From: an uncultured Pelagibacteraceae bacterium
Lineage (GTDB): Bacteria > Pseudomonadota > Alphaproteobacteria > Pelagibacterales > Pelagibacteraceae
Length of the DNA stretch: 61,073 nt
Reading direction: 5' to 3'
Assembly: GCA_902600855.1 (NCBI GenBank)
Contig: CACKKY010000003.1
Location: 1 to 61,073, forward strand
Shown: positions 7,555-16,945 of the stretch, in pieces
Position numbering within the stretch: the stretch's first letter is position 1
How the letters are laid out: each line of letters begins with the position of its first letter
Program-made: the position numbers and the translations under genes
The notes under the pieces: generated by a model
Told to the model about the DNA's origin: nothing
Database searches by the model: none
The model's input: the letters and a program-made list of their open reading frames with translations, nothing else

Positions 7555-9942
7555 ATGATTGCTCAGTTATATCAAAATTTAATCCTTAAAAATTCAAAGT
7601 CTGTATTTATTATTCTGGTGATAGCTATTTTAAGTTTTGGTTATTATTCTAAAGACTTTAGACTAGACGCATCATCTGAAACTTTATTAATTGAGGGTGA
7701 TCCTGATTTAGCTTACCTTAATGAAGTTACAGAACGTTATGGTTCTAAGGAATTTTTAGTACTTACCTACACTCCAAAAGAATCAATGATATCTGACAAT
7801 TCAATTAACAATTTATTAAGTTTAAAATATAAAATTCAAAGTTTGAATTGGGTTCATAATGTGATTACTTTGTTAGATGTTCCATTGTTAAATAGTTCTG
7901 ATGAACCACTGGATGAAAGATTAAAAAATTTTAAAACTTTAAAAGATGAAAATGTAGATAGAAATAGAGGATTTAAGGAAATTCTAAATAGTCCTGTTTT
8001 TAGAAATTTTGTAATTAGTGAGGATGGAAAGACTAGTGGAATTATTGTTAATATTAAAGAAAAAGAGAAATTAGAAAATATTGAAAATATTCCTCAAAAA
8101 GAAATTGAAAAATTAAAAGATCAAATAAAAAAACAAAATCATCAAAATATTTTAGAAATAAGAGAGGTGATCAAAACTTTTGAACCGGTAGCCAAGATAT
8201 ATCTTGGGGGAATACCTATGATTGCTGATGATATGATGACTTTTATTAGAAGTGATATAATTGTTTTTGGCTTAGGTGTTTTGCTATTTATAATTGCAAC
8301 ACTTTGGTTTGTTTTTAGAAAACTTATCTGGATAATAGTTCCTATTAGTAGTTGTTTATTTTCAGTCATCATTATGATGGGGCTTCTTGGAATTCTAGGT
8401 TGGAAGGTAACTGTAATATCCTCAAATTTTATTGCTTTAATGTTAATTCTAACAATGGCTATGAATATTCATATGAGTACCCGTTTTTTACAGATAAAAA
8501 AACAATATCCAAATAAAAATAGCTTTGAAATATTATCTTTAACAACAAGTAAAATGTTTTGGCCCATACTCTATACAGTCTTGACAACAATTTTTGCTTT
8601 TTTGTCATTAATTTTTAGTGAAATAAAACCAATCATAGATTTTGGATGGATGATGACTTTTGGTTTAATTACATCATTTATTATAACCTTTACCTTATTG
8701 CCTACTTTATTAAACTTTACCCCAACAAAAAATATTTCTATTAAAAAAGAGGAAAGTTCCAAAATTACGAACTTTTTTAGTGTTATTTCTATAAATAATA
8801 AGAAGATCATCTTTTTGCTAACTGGTGTAGTTGTTATCTTAAGCATAACAGGCATAAGCCGTTTAGAGGTTGAAAATAGTTTTATCAATTATTTTAGTAA
8901 AAAAACTGAAATATATAAAGGCATGAAGCTTATTGACGAAAAGTTAGGAGGAACAACTCCACTAGAAGTAATACTAAAATTTCCTGATCAAGAGAAAAAT
9001 ATTACTAACGAGGACGATGAATTTGAAGACTGGGGAGAGGAAGATGAATCTAACGATGAAAAATATTGGTTTACTAAAGATAAGATTAATAAAATTACAT
9101 CTGTTCATAATTATTTAGATAGTCTCCCACAAATTGGTAAAGTTTTGTCCTTTTCATCAATTATAGATGTAGCTACACAATTAAATAATGATAAACCACT
9201 AGGAACTCTTGAAATGGGTGTTCTTTATTCTAAAATACCTAACAATATTAAAACAGAAATAATAGATCCTTATATTTCTATTAATGATAACGAAGCTAGA
9301 ATAAACTTAAGAATTATTGATTCTCAAGAAAATTTAAGAAGAAATGATTTATTAAAAAAAATCAATTACGATCTAAAAAATAAAATAGGTTTAGAGGAAA
9401 CAGAATTTAAATTAGCAGGTGTATTAATTTTATTTAATAATTTATTACAAAGTTTATTTAAATCCCAAATATTGACATTAGGTTTAGTAATGGTTGGTAT
9501 CTTTTCAATGTTTGTAATTTTGTTTAGAAATATTAAATTGTCACTTATTGGTGTGGTCCCAAATTTTATTGCAGCTTTTTTTATTCTTGGAATAATTGGT
9601 TTACTTGGAATACCTTTGGACATGATGACAATTACAATAGCCGCGATAACAATTGGGATAGCTGTTGATAATAGCATTCATTATATATATAGATTTAAAG
9701 AAGAATTTTCTAAAATTAAAAATTATAATAAAACATTAATAATTTGTCACTCGACAGTTGGAGTTGCAATATTGAATACTTCCATAACAATTATTTTTGG
9801 ATTTTCTATTTTAGTCTTATCTAAATTTATACCCACAATTTATTTTGGAATGTTTACAGGGCTTGCAATGTTATTAGCAATGATATCAGTATTAACTTTA
9901 TTGCCTTGCCTAATCTTGATAACAAAACCTTTCGGTAAATAG
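7555..9942 (+). CDS. RND/MMPL-type exporter (HAE-3-like)
   Basis: The 795-aa membrane protein has the RND/MMPL layout. One membrane helix near residues 13-30 is followed by a large extracytoplasmic domain (about 40-225), a block of roughly five helices (about 230-385), a helix near 420, a second large domain (about 440-625), and a second block of helices (about 630-790). The later block has the family-type 'TIAAITIGIAVDNSIHYI', like the Asp-containing helix of HpnN/MmpL-like proteins. Such exporters move lipids or hydrophobic compounds using the proton gradient; the substrate is not evident. The second domain has an unusual acidic loop around residue 485 ('EDDEFEDWGEEDE'). It lies 21 bp after dnaB and 5 bp before cvpA. 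Confidence 0.8.
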   Translation: MIAQLYQNLILKNSKSVFIILVIAILSFGYYSKDFRLDASSETLLIEGDPDLAYLNEVTERYGSKEFLVLTYTPKESMISDNSINNLLSLKYKIQSLNWVHNVITLLDVPLLNSSDEPLDERLKNFKTLKDENVDRNRGFKEILNSPVFRNFVISEDGKTSGIIVNIKEKEKLENIENIPQKEIEKLKDQIKKQNHQNILEIREVIKTFEPVAKIYLGGIPMIADDMMTFIRSDIIVFGLGVLLFIIATLWFVFRKLIWIIVPISSCLFSVIIMMGLLGILGWKVTVISSNFIALMLILTMAMNIHMSTRFLQIKKQYPNKNSFEILSLTTSKMFWPILYTVLTTIFAFLSLIFSEIKPIIDFGWMMTFGLITSFIITFTLLPTLLNFTPTKNISIKKEESSKITNFFSVISINNKKIIFLLTGVVVILSITGISRLEVENSFINYFSKKTEIYKGMKLIDEKLGGTTPLEVILKFPDQEKNITNEDDEFEDWGEEDESNDEKYWFTKDKINKITSVHNYLDSLPQIGKVLSFSSIIDVATQLNNDKPLGTLEMGVLYSKIPNNIKTEIIDPYISINDNEARINLRIIDSQENLRRNDLLKKINYDLKNKIGLEETEFKLAGVLILFNNLLQSLFKSQILTLGLVMVGIFSMFVILFRNIKLSLIGVVPNFIAAFFILGIIGLLGIPLDMMTITIAAITIGIAVDNSIHYIYRFKEEFSKIKNYNKTLIICHSTVGVAILNTSITIIFGFSILVLSKFIPTIYFGMFTGLAMLLAMISVLTLLPCLILITKPFGK

Positions 9943-9947
9943 GTTTT

Positions 9948-10493
9948 ATGCTAGAAAGTTTACAAGATTTTTATGATAATATCTCGATCATTGACTTAAT
10001 ATATTTATTGATAACAATTTTTTCAGTATTCCAATGTTATAGTAAAGGATTTGTATTAAGTATTTTATCTATAGCTAAATGGTTGCTAGCTTATGTTGTT
10101 ACGTTAATTTTATTTCCAATTATAAAACCATATTTTGAGGGAATAATTGATAGCGAATATTTATTAGATATAATTCTTGGAATTGGAATTTTTGTAATGG
10201 TCATATTCCTTATCCTTTTAATAAACAAAGGTATAAGTAAAGCCGTAAAATATACTGGTATAGGGGGTTTAGATGTTACATTTGGATTCTTTTTTGGCTT
10301 CATAAAAGCCTATATAATTTCAATATGTTTATTTTCAGCAACCCATATTGTTTATAATTATGATAAATGGCCAATAAATTTTGATAAATCATACATCTTT
10401 CCATATATTGAAAAAGGTAGTAATTATCTAATTAAAGAATTTCCTAATGAAAAAACATATCAAGATTCTAAAGAACAAATTCAAGAACTTTAA
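9948..10493 (+). CDS. cvpA: CvpA family membrane protein
   Basis: The 181-aa protein has four predicted hydrophobic segments (about residues 15-32, 38-58, 75-93 and 105-130). It also has the CvpA-type features 'SIAKWLLAYVV' and 'GIGGLDVTFGFFFGFIKAYI' (family form 'G..LDR..G..FG..RG'). CvpA is needed for colicin V production in E. coli and is widely linked to purF, which here overlaps its 3' end by 47 bp. Its molecular role is not settled. Confidence 0.86.
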   Translation: MLESLQDFYDNISIIDLIYLLITIFSVFQCYSKGFVLSILSIAKWLLAYVVTLILFPIIKPYFEGIIDSEYLLDIILGIGIFVMVIFLILLINKGISKAVKYTGIGGLDVTFGFFFGFIKAYIISICLFSATHIVYNYDKWPINFDKSYIFPYIEKGSNYLIKEFPNEKTYQDSKEQIQEL

Positions 10494-11928
10494 TCCTAAA
10501 CTAAAGGAGGAATGTGGCGTTTTTGGAATTAGTAATTCAAAGGATGCATCAGCATTAACAGCTTTAGGTCTTCATGCTCTTCAACATCGAGGCCAAGAAG
10601 GTTGTGGAATAGTTTCATTTGACGGTGAAAAATATTACTCAGAGAAACGATTTGGTTTAGTTGGTGATAATTTTAATAAGGAAAAAGTTTTACAAAAACT
10701 TAAGGGTAATTATGCAATTGGTCATAATAGATATTCAACAACTGGTGGTACAGCACTAAGAAATGTACAACCATTTTTTGCTGATACTAATTCAGGGGGA
10801 ATTGGTGTGTCACATAATGGTAATTTAACAAATGCAATTACACTAAGAAATAAAATGGTAAGTGATGGATCAATTTTTTATACTACATCTGATACTGAAA
10901 CAATTGTAAAATTAATTGCAAAATCAAAAAGAGTAAAAACAATAGACAAAATTATTGATGCAATTTTTCAAATTCAAGGTGGTTACGCTCTTGTTATGAT
11001 TGCACAAAATACACTTATTGGAGTCAGAGACCCCTATGGAATAAGACCATTAGTAATAGGTAAACTTGAAAATTCCTACGTATTTGCCTCTGAAACATGT
11101 GCTTTTGACATAATCGGAGCAAAATTTATAAGAGAAGTTGAAAATGGAGAAATCGTGTATGTTGAAAATAATGAACTTAAAAGTGTTAAACCTTTTCCAC
11201 CAAGAAAAGTAAGGCCATGCGTGTTCGAATATATTTATTTTTCAAGACCAGATAGTATTATTAATGGTAAAACTGCTTATGAATATAGAAAAAACTTTGG
11301 TGCTCAACTTGCAAAAGAAGATAATTTAGATGCAGACTTAGTTGTTCCAGTCCCTGACTCTGGTACAGCTGCAGCCTTAGGTTATGCAGAACAGAAAGGA
11401 GTGAATTTTGAATTAGGTTTAATTAGAAATCATTATGTAGGAAGAACTTTTATAGAACCCTCTCAAAAGATTAGAAGTTTAGGAGTTAAACTAAAGTTAA
11501 ACGCTAATATATCAGTTATAAAAAATAAGAAAATAATTCTAGTTGACGATTCTTTAGTTAGAGGTACTACCTCATCTAAAATAGTAAAAATGCTTTACGA
11601 TTCAGGGGCTAAAGAAGTTCATGTGCGTATAGCGTGTCCAGAAATAAAATATCCCGACTTTTACGGTGTTGATACCCCGACAAAAAAAGAATTATTAGCA
11701 GCAAATAAGTCAACAGACGAAATATGTGATTTGATAAAAGCAAAATCCTTAAAATTTCTAAGTCTAGACGGACTATATAAAAGTATGGGATTTGAAAAGA
11801 GAAATGACAATTATCCACAATTAACCGATCATTATTTTACTGGCGACTACCCTATTAAAATTATTGACGAATTAGGTGAAGATAAAATTACTCAATTATC
11901 TTTACTTAGCACTGCATCAAATAATTAA
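10447..11928 (+). CDS. purF: Amidophosphoribosyltransferase PurF
   Basis: PurF makes 5-phosphoribosylamine from PRPP and glutamine, the first step of de novo purine synthesis. After a 22-residue leader the protein reads 'EECGVFGI', whose cysteine is the expected N-terminal nucleophile after propeptide cleavage. It then has 'LGLHALQHRGQEGCG', 'GHNRYSTTG' and the PRPP loop 'IILVDDSLVRGTTSSK' near residue 360. The ATG at 10447 is the only conventional start upstream of the catalytic cysteine, so a 47-bp overlap with cvpA is likely real. Cysteines compatible with an Fe-S-bearing class are present near the C-terminal half. A sequence resembling a Shine-Dalgarno site at about 10504 is simply the codons before the catalytic Cys. 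Confidence 0.95.
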   Translation: MKKHIKILKNKFKNFNPKLKEECGVFGISNSKDASALTALGLHALQHRGQEGCGIVSFDGEKYYSEKRFGLVGDNFNKEKVLQKLKGNYAIGHNRYSTTGGTALRNVQPFFADTNSGGIGVSHNGNLTNAITLRNKMVSDGSIFYTTSDTETIVKLIAKSKRVKTIDKIIDAIFQIQGGYALVMIAQNTLIGVRDPYGIRPLVIGKLENSYVFASETCAFDIIGAKFIREVENGEIVYVENNELKSVKPFPPRKVRPCVFEYIYFSRPDSIINGKTAYEYRKNFGAQLAKEDNLDADLVVPVPDSGTAAALGYAEQKGVNFELGLIRNHYVGRTFIEPSQKIRSLGVKLKLNANISVIKNKKIILVDDSLVRGTTSSKIVKMLYDSGAKEVHVRIACPEIKYPDFYGVDTPTKKELLAANKSTDEICDLIKAKSLKFLSLDGLYKSMGFEKRNDNYPQLTDHYFTGDYPIKIIDELGEDKITQLSLLSTASNN

Positions 11929-11929
11929 A

Positions 11930-12487
11930 ATGAAAAAAGTAAGTTTCACAGAAATGAAAAATGGAACAAAAGAAGATTATCTGATTTTAGATAAACATGA
12001 AAAAGATTTTGCGAGTAAAACTGCTGATAGAATTATCAAATATATGTATGGATTGACCGAAACATTAGAGGGTTACCAAGTCTCAAGATTAGAACATTCT
12101 CTCCAAAGTGCAACTAGAGCATATAACAACAAAGAAAATGAAGAAATGATTGTGGCGACACTATTGCATGATATTGGAGATGACCTTGCTCCTATGAATC
12201 ATTCTGAATATGCAGCTGCAATACTCAAACCATATGTTAGTGAGAGAACTCATTGGATAATTGAAAAACATGGCGAATTTCAGACATATTACTATGCTCA
12301 CCATTTAGGTGGGGATAAGAACAAAAGAGAGAAGTATAAAGATCATGAGTATTATCAAGATACTATTGATTTTTGTGAAAAATATGATCAAAATTCATTT
12401 GATCCTAACTACGAGTCTTTACCACTCAAATTTTTTGAACCTATGGTTAAAAAAATTTTTTCTAGAAAACCTTATTCTTTTTTATAG
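11930..12487 (+). CDS. HD-domain protein with PhnZ-like spacing
   Basis: I place the start at the ATG at 11930, 1 bp after the purF stop (185 aa); an upstream in-frame start would overlap purF by 53 bp. The HD-fold ligands are visible: His56 in 'VSRLEHSLQ', His80-Asp81 in 'LLHDIGDD', further histidines at 91, 108, 114 and 124-125, and an Asp near 153. The 24-residue spacing from His56 to His80 and the phrase 'V(S/T)xLEH' match the PhnZ-type mixed-valent di-iron oxygenase branch, known from phosphonate and trimethylaminoethylphosphonate breakdown. The PhnZ substrate Tyr/Glu pair just before LEH is not conserved. An ordinary phosphohydrolase remains possible. The substrate is unknown. Confidence 0.65.
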   Translation: MKKVSFTEMKNGTKEDYLILDKHEKDFASKTADRIIKYMYGLTETLEGYQVSRLEHSLQSATRAYNNKENEEMIVATLLHDIGDDLAPMNHSEYAAAILKPYVSERTHWIIEKHGEFQTYYYAHHLGGDKNKREKYKDHEYYQDTIDFCEKYDQNSFDPNYESLPLKFFEPMVKKIFSRKPYSFL

Positions 12488-12507
12488 AATTGTAATAAAC
12501 TTACTAT

Positions 12508-13809
12508 ATGACAACTGTAAATACAAAAGAACATATAATTAAGTATTTTAAATCTGGAATAAAAAGCTCATCAAATTTTAAAATCGGAATTGAACATGAA
12601 AAATTTCTTTTTGATTTAAAGAATAATAAAAGAATTGATTACAATAAAATTAAATTGATGTTTGATGCTTTAATAGAGTTTGGGTGGAAGCCTATTTTAG
12701 AGAACAGCAATATAATCGGACTAAATAAAGATGGAAAAAATATTACACTTGAACCTGGAAATCAAATTGAACTATCTGGTGATAAATTAAACAATATTCA
12801 TGAGGCATGTGCTGAGTCTCATGACTATTTATTTGAACTTCAGCAAGTTACAAAAAAATTAAATATTAAGATAGTTAGTGCTGGATTTGATCCAATTTCA
12901 AAACTAAATGAAATTCCAAATAATCCTAAAAAAAGATATGAGGTAATGACAAAAGATATGCCTCTTGGTGGTGAATTAAGCTTAGACATGATGTACCGAA
13001 CATGTGGTACACAATTAAATATTGATTATAAATCTGAAGAGGATTTTATTAAAAAATTTAAAGTTGCAAATTCAATAGTTCCTATTTCTATTGCTTTATT
13101 TGCAAATTCTTCAATAATTGAAAAAAAAAATAGTGGTTATTTATCATATCGTTCTAAAGTTTGGCAAAATACTTCTAGAGGCGGCCTGCCTTTATTGTTT
13201 TTTGATAATTTAAATTTTGAAAAATATGCAGATTTTATAATTAATTTTCCTATTTTATTTTTAGAAAATAATAAAAAGTATATTTCAGGTAAAAAATATA
13301 TATTTAAAGATTTTATGGAAGGCAAAATTGATGAGATAGGAAATCGATTACCGTCTGAAAATGATTTAGCTACTCATCTAAGCACAATTTTCACCGAAAA
13401 TAGATTAAAAAAATATATAGAGCTTAGATCGATGGATACTTGTGGGTGGGATTGCTTATGTTCTGGTCCTGCATTCAATGTTGGAATGTTATATGGAAAT
13501 TTAGATGAAGTTTATGAATTAATATCTAAATGGGATAAAGATAAAATAATCAATGCTTATTTAGAGGCACCTAAAAAAGGTTTTAATACTCAATTAATGG
13601 GTAAAGATTTACTTCATTGGAGCTCTCTATTATTAGAATTGTCTAAAAAGGGCCTCATAGAACGTGACGTGCTGAACAAAAGTTCAAAAAATGAAAGTAT
13701 TTTTTTAAGTCATCTTCAAACAATAGTAAAAGATAAAATAACTAATGCCGATCATATGATTAATAAATTTTTTGAAAATGAAGATTTTCAAGCACTATAT
13801 GACAAATAA
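12508..13809 (+). CDS. gshA: Glutamate-cysteine ligase (plant/alphaproteobacterial type)
   Basis: GshA joins glutamate and cysteine, the first step of glutathione synthesis. The 433-aa sequence fits the GCS2-related family shared by Alphaproteobacteria and plants. It has 'KIGIEHEKFLF' near residue 24 (ATP/Mg site), 'LEPGNQIELSG', and 'MMYRTCGTQLNIDY' near 153-166 corresponding to the family 'MxRTCTxQxNLDF'. A later 'ENRLKKYIELRSMD' matches the conserved 'RLKxYLExRGAD'. gshB follows with an 11-bp overlap, so the two genes form a glutathione module. Confidence 0.92.
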   Translation: MTTVNTKEHIIKYFKSGIKSSSNFKIGIEHEKFLFDLKNNKRIDYNKIKLMFDALIEFGWKPILENSNIIGLNKDGKNITLEPGNQIELSGDKLNNIHEACAESHDYLFELQQVTKKLNIKIVSAGFDPISKLNEIPNNPKKRYEVMTKDMPLGGELSLDMMYRTCGTQLNIDYKSEEDFIKKFKVANSIVPISIALFANSSIIEKKNSGYLSYRSKVWQNTSRGGLPLLFFDNLNFEKYADFIINFPILFLENNKKYISGKKYIFKDFMEGKIDEIGNRLPSENDLATHLSTIFTENRLKKYIELRSMDTCGWDCLCSGPAFNVGMLYGNLDEVYELISKWDKDKIINAYLEAPKKGFNTQLMGKDLLHWSSLLLELSKKGLIERDVLNKSSKNESIFLSHLQTIVKDKITNADHMINKFFENEDFQALYDK

Positions 13810-14725
13810 AATCGTTGCAATTCAAGGTGATCATCCATCAAAATTGAATATAAATAGTGATACTAGTGTATTTTTAGCAAACGAGGTTCAGTTAAAAAGA
13901 TATAAAATATTTTATTATGAGCCTAAAAATTTATCTATTTTAAATTCTAATGTTATAGCTAAAGGCTTTTTTATTGAATTTAATTATGATAAAAAAAAAT
14001 TTTTTAAAATATTAAAACAACAAAAACTTAATCTTCAAAATTGTAAATATATTTTAATAAGACAAGATCCTCCATTTAATTCAGAATATATTTCAACTAC
14101 TTATATTTTAGACACTATCAAAGATAAAGTTAAAATAATTAATGACCCAACTTCTATAAGAAATATTTCTGAAAAACTTTATTCAGTCAAATATCAAAAA
14201 TATATGCCTAGTACGATTTTTTCTCAAGATATAAGTGAGATAAGAAATTTTTTTAAAATTCACAAAAAGATTATCCTAAAACCTATTCATGGATATGGAG
14301 GTAATGATATTCATTTGTTAAATAAATTTAATATAGAATTTATTAAAAAATTTATCAAAAAACACGATCACATAATGTGTCAAAAATTTTTACCTAAAAT
14401 TAGCAAAGGTGATAAAAGAATATTATTAATCAATGGAAAAATTTGTGGTGCAATTTCTCGAGTTCCAAAAAAAGGATCTTTTTTAAGTAATATGAGTAAA
14501 GGTGCAAAACCTGTTAATACCAGATTGTCTAAAACTGAAAAAAAAATATCTGGTATTATTGCTAAAGATTTAAAAAAAGAAAAAATTTTTTTTGCTGGAA
14601 TAGATTTTATTGACCAAAAACTTAATGGAGACATTAATGTTACTTCCCCAACTGGATTAAAAACTTTGTATGATTTATCCGGAACAAATCTTGCTAAATT
14701 ATTTTGGGAAGAACTAAAAGCTTGA
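13799..14725 (+). CDS. gshB: Glutathione synthase
   Basis: GshB adds glycine to gamma-glutamylcysteine. I choose the ATG at 13799 (308 aa), because homologues begin directly with 'xxxAIQxDxPxxLNIxxDTS'; an upstream in-frame ATG at 13772 only adds residues inside gshA. ATP-grasp features are visible: 'LIRQDPPFNSEYISTTYILD', 'KIILKPIHGYGGNDI' (ATP lysine and glycine loop), 'GDKRILLINGKICGAISR' and the closing 'NVTSPTGLK'. The glycine demand of this step is of note given the glycine-related operon at 22-26 kb. Confidence 0.93.
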   Translation: MTNKIVAIQGDHPSKLNINSDTSVFLANEVQLKRYKIFYYEPKNLSILNSNVIAKGFFIEFNYDKKKFFKILKQQKLNLQNCKYILIRQDPPFNSEYISTTYILDTIKDKVKIINDPTSIRNISEKLYSVKYQKYMPSTIFSQDISEIRNFFKIHKKIILKPIHGYGGNDIHLLNKFNIEFIKKFIKKHDHIMCQKFLPKISKGDKRILLINGKICGAISRVPKKGSFLSNMSKGAKPVNTRLSKTEKKISGIIAKDLKKEKIFFAGIDFIDQKLNGDINVTSPTGLKTLYDLSGTNLAKLFWEELKA

Positions 14726-15582
14726 AAAATTTATCTTCCCAACACAAAGGGTCTTTATTAGCATTTATAGCTGTTATGCTAATCACTCCTGACTCTATTT
14801 TTATAAGACTTTCTAATATTGAGACATGGGGTATGCTTTTTTATAGAGGTGCAATACCTTTCGTAGTTGTTTTAATTGGTCTTATATTTTTTTATAAAAC
14901 AAATTTATTTAAAGCATTAGTCGGTATTGGTTACCCTGGAATATTTTATGTTTTAAGTTTTTCAATTTGCAATATTACCTTTATTATATCTATTCAAAAT
15001 ACAAATGTTGCAAATACTTTAGTAATGATTGCTATGGCTCCAATGATATCCGCAATATTAGGCAGTATATTTTTAAAAGAAATACCAGACAGTAAAACTT
15101 GGATTGCAATTGTGATTACTCTAATTGCAGTAACTTATATTTTCTACGATTCTATAGAAATGGGTAATTTTTATGGTGATTTATTTGGATTAATTACAGC
15201 GTTTGGGTTAGCATGTAATGCTGTTATAGCTAGATTTGCTAAAGATAGAGATTTAGTGCCATCAGCAGTAATTGGTAAGTTATGTGTTGCAATTTTTGCT
15301 TTTTTCTTTGTTGATACTTTTGCTCTTATTGGAGATGATAAAATAATTATTCCTCTAATGTGTATAATGTGTGTTGCAATACCATTCGTCTTAGTAACTA
15401 TCGCTCCAAGATTTATACCTGCTGAAGAAGTAAATTTATTTTTTTTACTAGAAACTATTGTAGGACCATTTTGGGTTTGGCTAATAATTAATGAACAGCC
15501 TAGTATTGAAACAATTCAAGGTGGAACCATTATTATTCTCACTATAGCAATTCATTCATTTCTTAAGCTCAAACAATCTTAA
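14722..15582 (+). CDS. EamA/DMT family permease
   Basis: A 286-aa integral membrane protein with about ten hydrophobic segments in two repeats, the EamA fold of the drug/metabolite transporter superfamily. Family-like phrases include 'MLFYRGAIPFVVVL', 'NVANTLVMIAMAPMISAILG' and 'IPAEEVNLFFLLETIVGPFWVW'. The TTG at 14722 overlaps the gshB stop by 4 bp and is preferred over a TTG at 14704. DMT proteins usually export small metabolites or amino acids. Coupling to gshA-gshB suggests thiol or amino acid traffic, but that is only positional. Two other EamA genes lie at 25440 and 42582. Confidence 0.85.
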   Translation: MKNLSSQHKGSLLAFIAVMLITPDSIFIRLSNIETWGMLFYRGAIPFVVVLIGLIFFYKTNLFKALVGIGYPGIFYVLSFSICNITFIISIQNTNVANTLVMIAMAPMISAILGSIFLKEIPDSKTWIAIVITLIAVTYIFYDSIEMGNFYGDLFGLITAFGLACNAVIARFAKDRDLVPSAVIGKLCVAIFAFFFVDTFALIGDDKIIIPLMCIMCVAIPFVLVTIAPRFIPAEEVNLFFLLETIVGPFWVWLIINEQPSIETIQGGTIIILTIAIHSFLKLKQS

Positions 15583-15640
15583 TACTTGTCACAATAAAGA
15601 CTTGATTCATTAATAGATCACTCTAAATAGAGCTGAATTT

Positions 15641-16945
15641 ATGAACAAAATATTAAAAAACTCCTGGGCACTTTTTTTAGGCATGGGCTTAATTATGCTT
15701 GCACATGGTTATCAGGGTTCATTATTAGGAGTAAGAGCTGTAAAAGAAGATTTTAGCTTGACAGCAACGGGTTTTATGTTGTCCGGTTATTATGTTGGGT
15801 ATTTCATAGGTGCGAGAACAATAACAACTTTTGTTTCAAGAGTAGGTCATATAAGAGTGTTTGCAGCTTTTGCATCAATAGCATCAATTGTAGTGCTTAT
15901 GCACTCTATTTTTGTAAATCCATTTACATGGTTCATATTAAGAGTAGTTACTGGTGTAAGTATGGTTTCAATATATACAATTGCTGAAAGCTGGTTAAAT
16001 GACAGATCGTCAAATAAAAACAGAGGAAGTGTATTATCAATTTATATGATTGTCCTTTATGGATCTATGGCAATTGGAATGTTCTTTTTAAATTTTAGTT
16101 CACCAATAAACTTTCAACCATTTATTTTAATTTCTTTATTTATGTCTTTAGCATTAATACCAATTTTATTAACAAAGAAAAAGGCTCCAACATTCAAAAA
16201 AATTACAGGTATGAGTTTAAGTGAACTTTACAAAGTATCACCTTTGGGGATGGTTGGGTCTCTTTTTTATGGAACAGCACAATCAGCACTATTCTCTTTA
16301 TTAGCGGTATATGCAGCTTCAATGAATTTTACAATTCTAGAAATATCGATTGTAACTTTTTTAGTTGCAATTTCAGGAGCTCTATCACAATGGCCAATAG
16401 GAAAATTTTCGGATACTTTTGATAGAAGAAGAGTGATCATTTATACAACTTTTGCTGCTGCTTTTTTTGCATTGTGTGCAATTTTTGCAAGTGGAAGTAT
16501 GTTTTACGATGGTATGCTTGGCTCAAGTAAAAAATGGTTTTATATTTTCATTGTATTGTTTGCATTTGCAAGTTTACCAATGTTTGCTATTATTTTCGCT
16601 CATACTAATGATTATATTCCAAAAGAAAAATTTGTTGCAGCTGGTGCTGGATTACAATTTGCTTTTGGGTTAGGCGCTATCAGTGGACCGTTTTTATGTT
16701 CGATGTTAATGAATGTAATTGGTCCCAATGGATATTTTATTTTTTTAATTTTCTTTCATGGAATTATTGGAATTTTTGGAGTTTATAGAATGAGAGTAAG
16801 AGAAACACAGGATAATCCTGATTCACAGTTTACTCCTTTGCCACAAACAATAACGCCAATTGGTATGGAACTTAATCCTAGCACAGAACCAATAGAAGAA
16901 CCTTTGAAAACAGAGGAAGTTTGTGATGAAAATAGAATAATATAG
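15641..16945 (+). CDS. MFS transporter (YcaD-like)
   Basis: A 434-aa major facilitator superfamily permease with about 12 hydrophobic segments. The N-half shows 'LSGYYVGYFIGARTITTFVS' and an acidic/arginine pair typical of loop 2-3. 'AISGALSQWPIGKFSDTFDRRRVI' is the second-half 'G.lsDr.gRr' motif. The C-terminal ~45 residues form a hydrophilic, proline/glutamate-rich tail. The layout is closest to YcaD-type MFS proteins, whose substrates are mostly unknown. It stands alone, 58 bp after an EamA gene, and converges on the ehu operon. Confidence 0.85.
   Translation: MNKILKNSWALFLGMGLIMLAHGYQGSLLGVRAVKEDFSLTATGFMLSGYYVGYFIGARTITTFVSRVGHIRVFAAFASIASIVVLMHSIFVNPFTWFILRVVTGVSMVSIYTIAESWLNDRSSNKNRGSVLSIYMIVLYGSMAIGMFFLNFSSPINFQPFILISLFMSLALIPILLTKKKAPTFKKITGMSLSELYKVSPLGMVGSLFYGTAQSALFSLLAVYAASMNFTILEISIVTFLVAISGALSQWPIGKFSDTFDRRRVIIYTTFAAAFFALCAIFASGSMFYDGMLGSSKKWFYIFIVLFAFASLPMFAIIFAHTNDYIPKEKFVAAGAGLQFAFGLGAISGPFLCSMLMNVIGPNGYFIFLIFFHGIIGIFGVYRMRVRETQDNPDSQFTPLPQTITPIGMELNPSTEPIEEPLKTEEVCDENRII

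Noticed and set aside
8571..8888. Minus-strand 105-codon open frame
   Set aside because: Antisense to the RND exporter's transmembrane block.
10503..10516. AGGAGG followed by an ATG inside purF
   Set aside because: The ATG is out of frame with purF and the bases are the codons before the catalytic cysteine, so it is not a start site.
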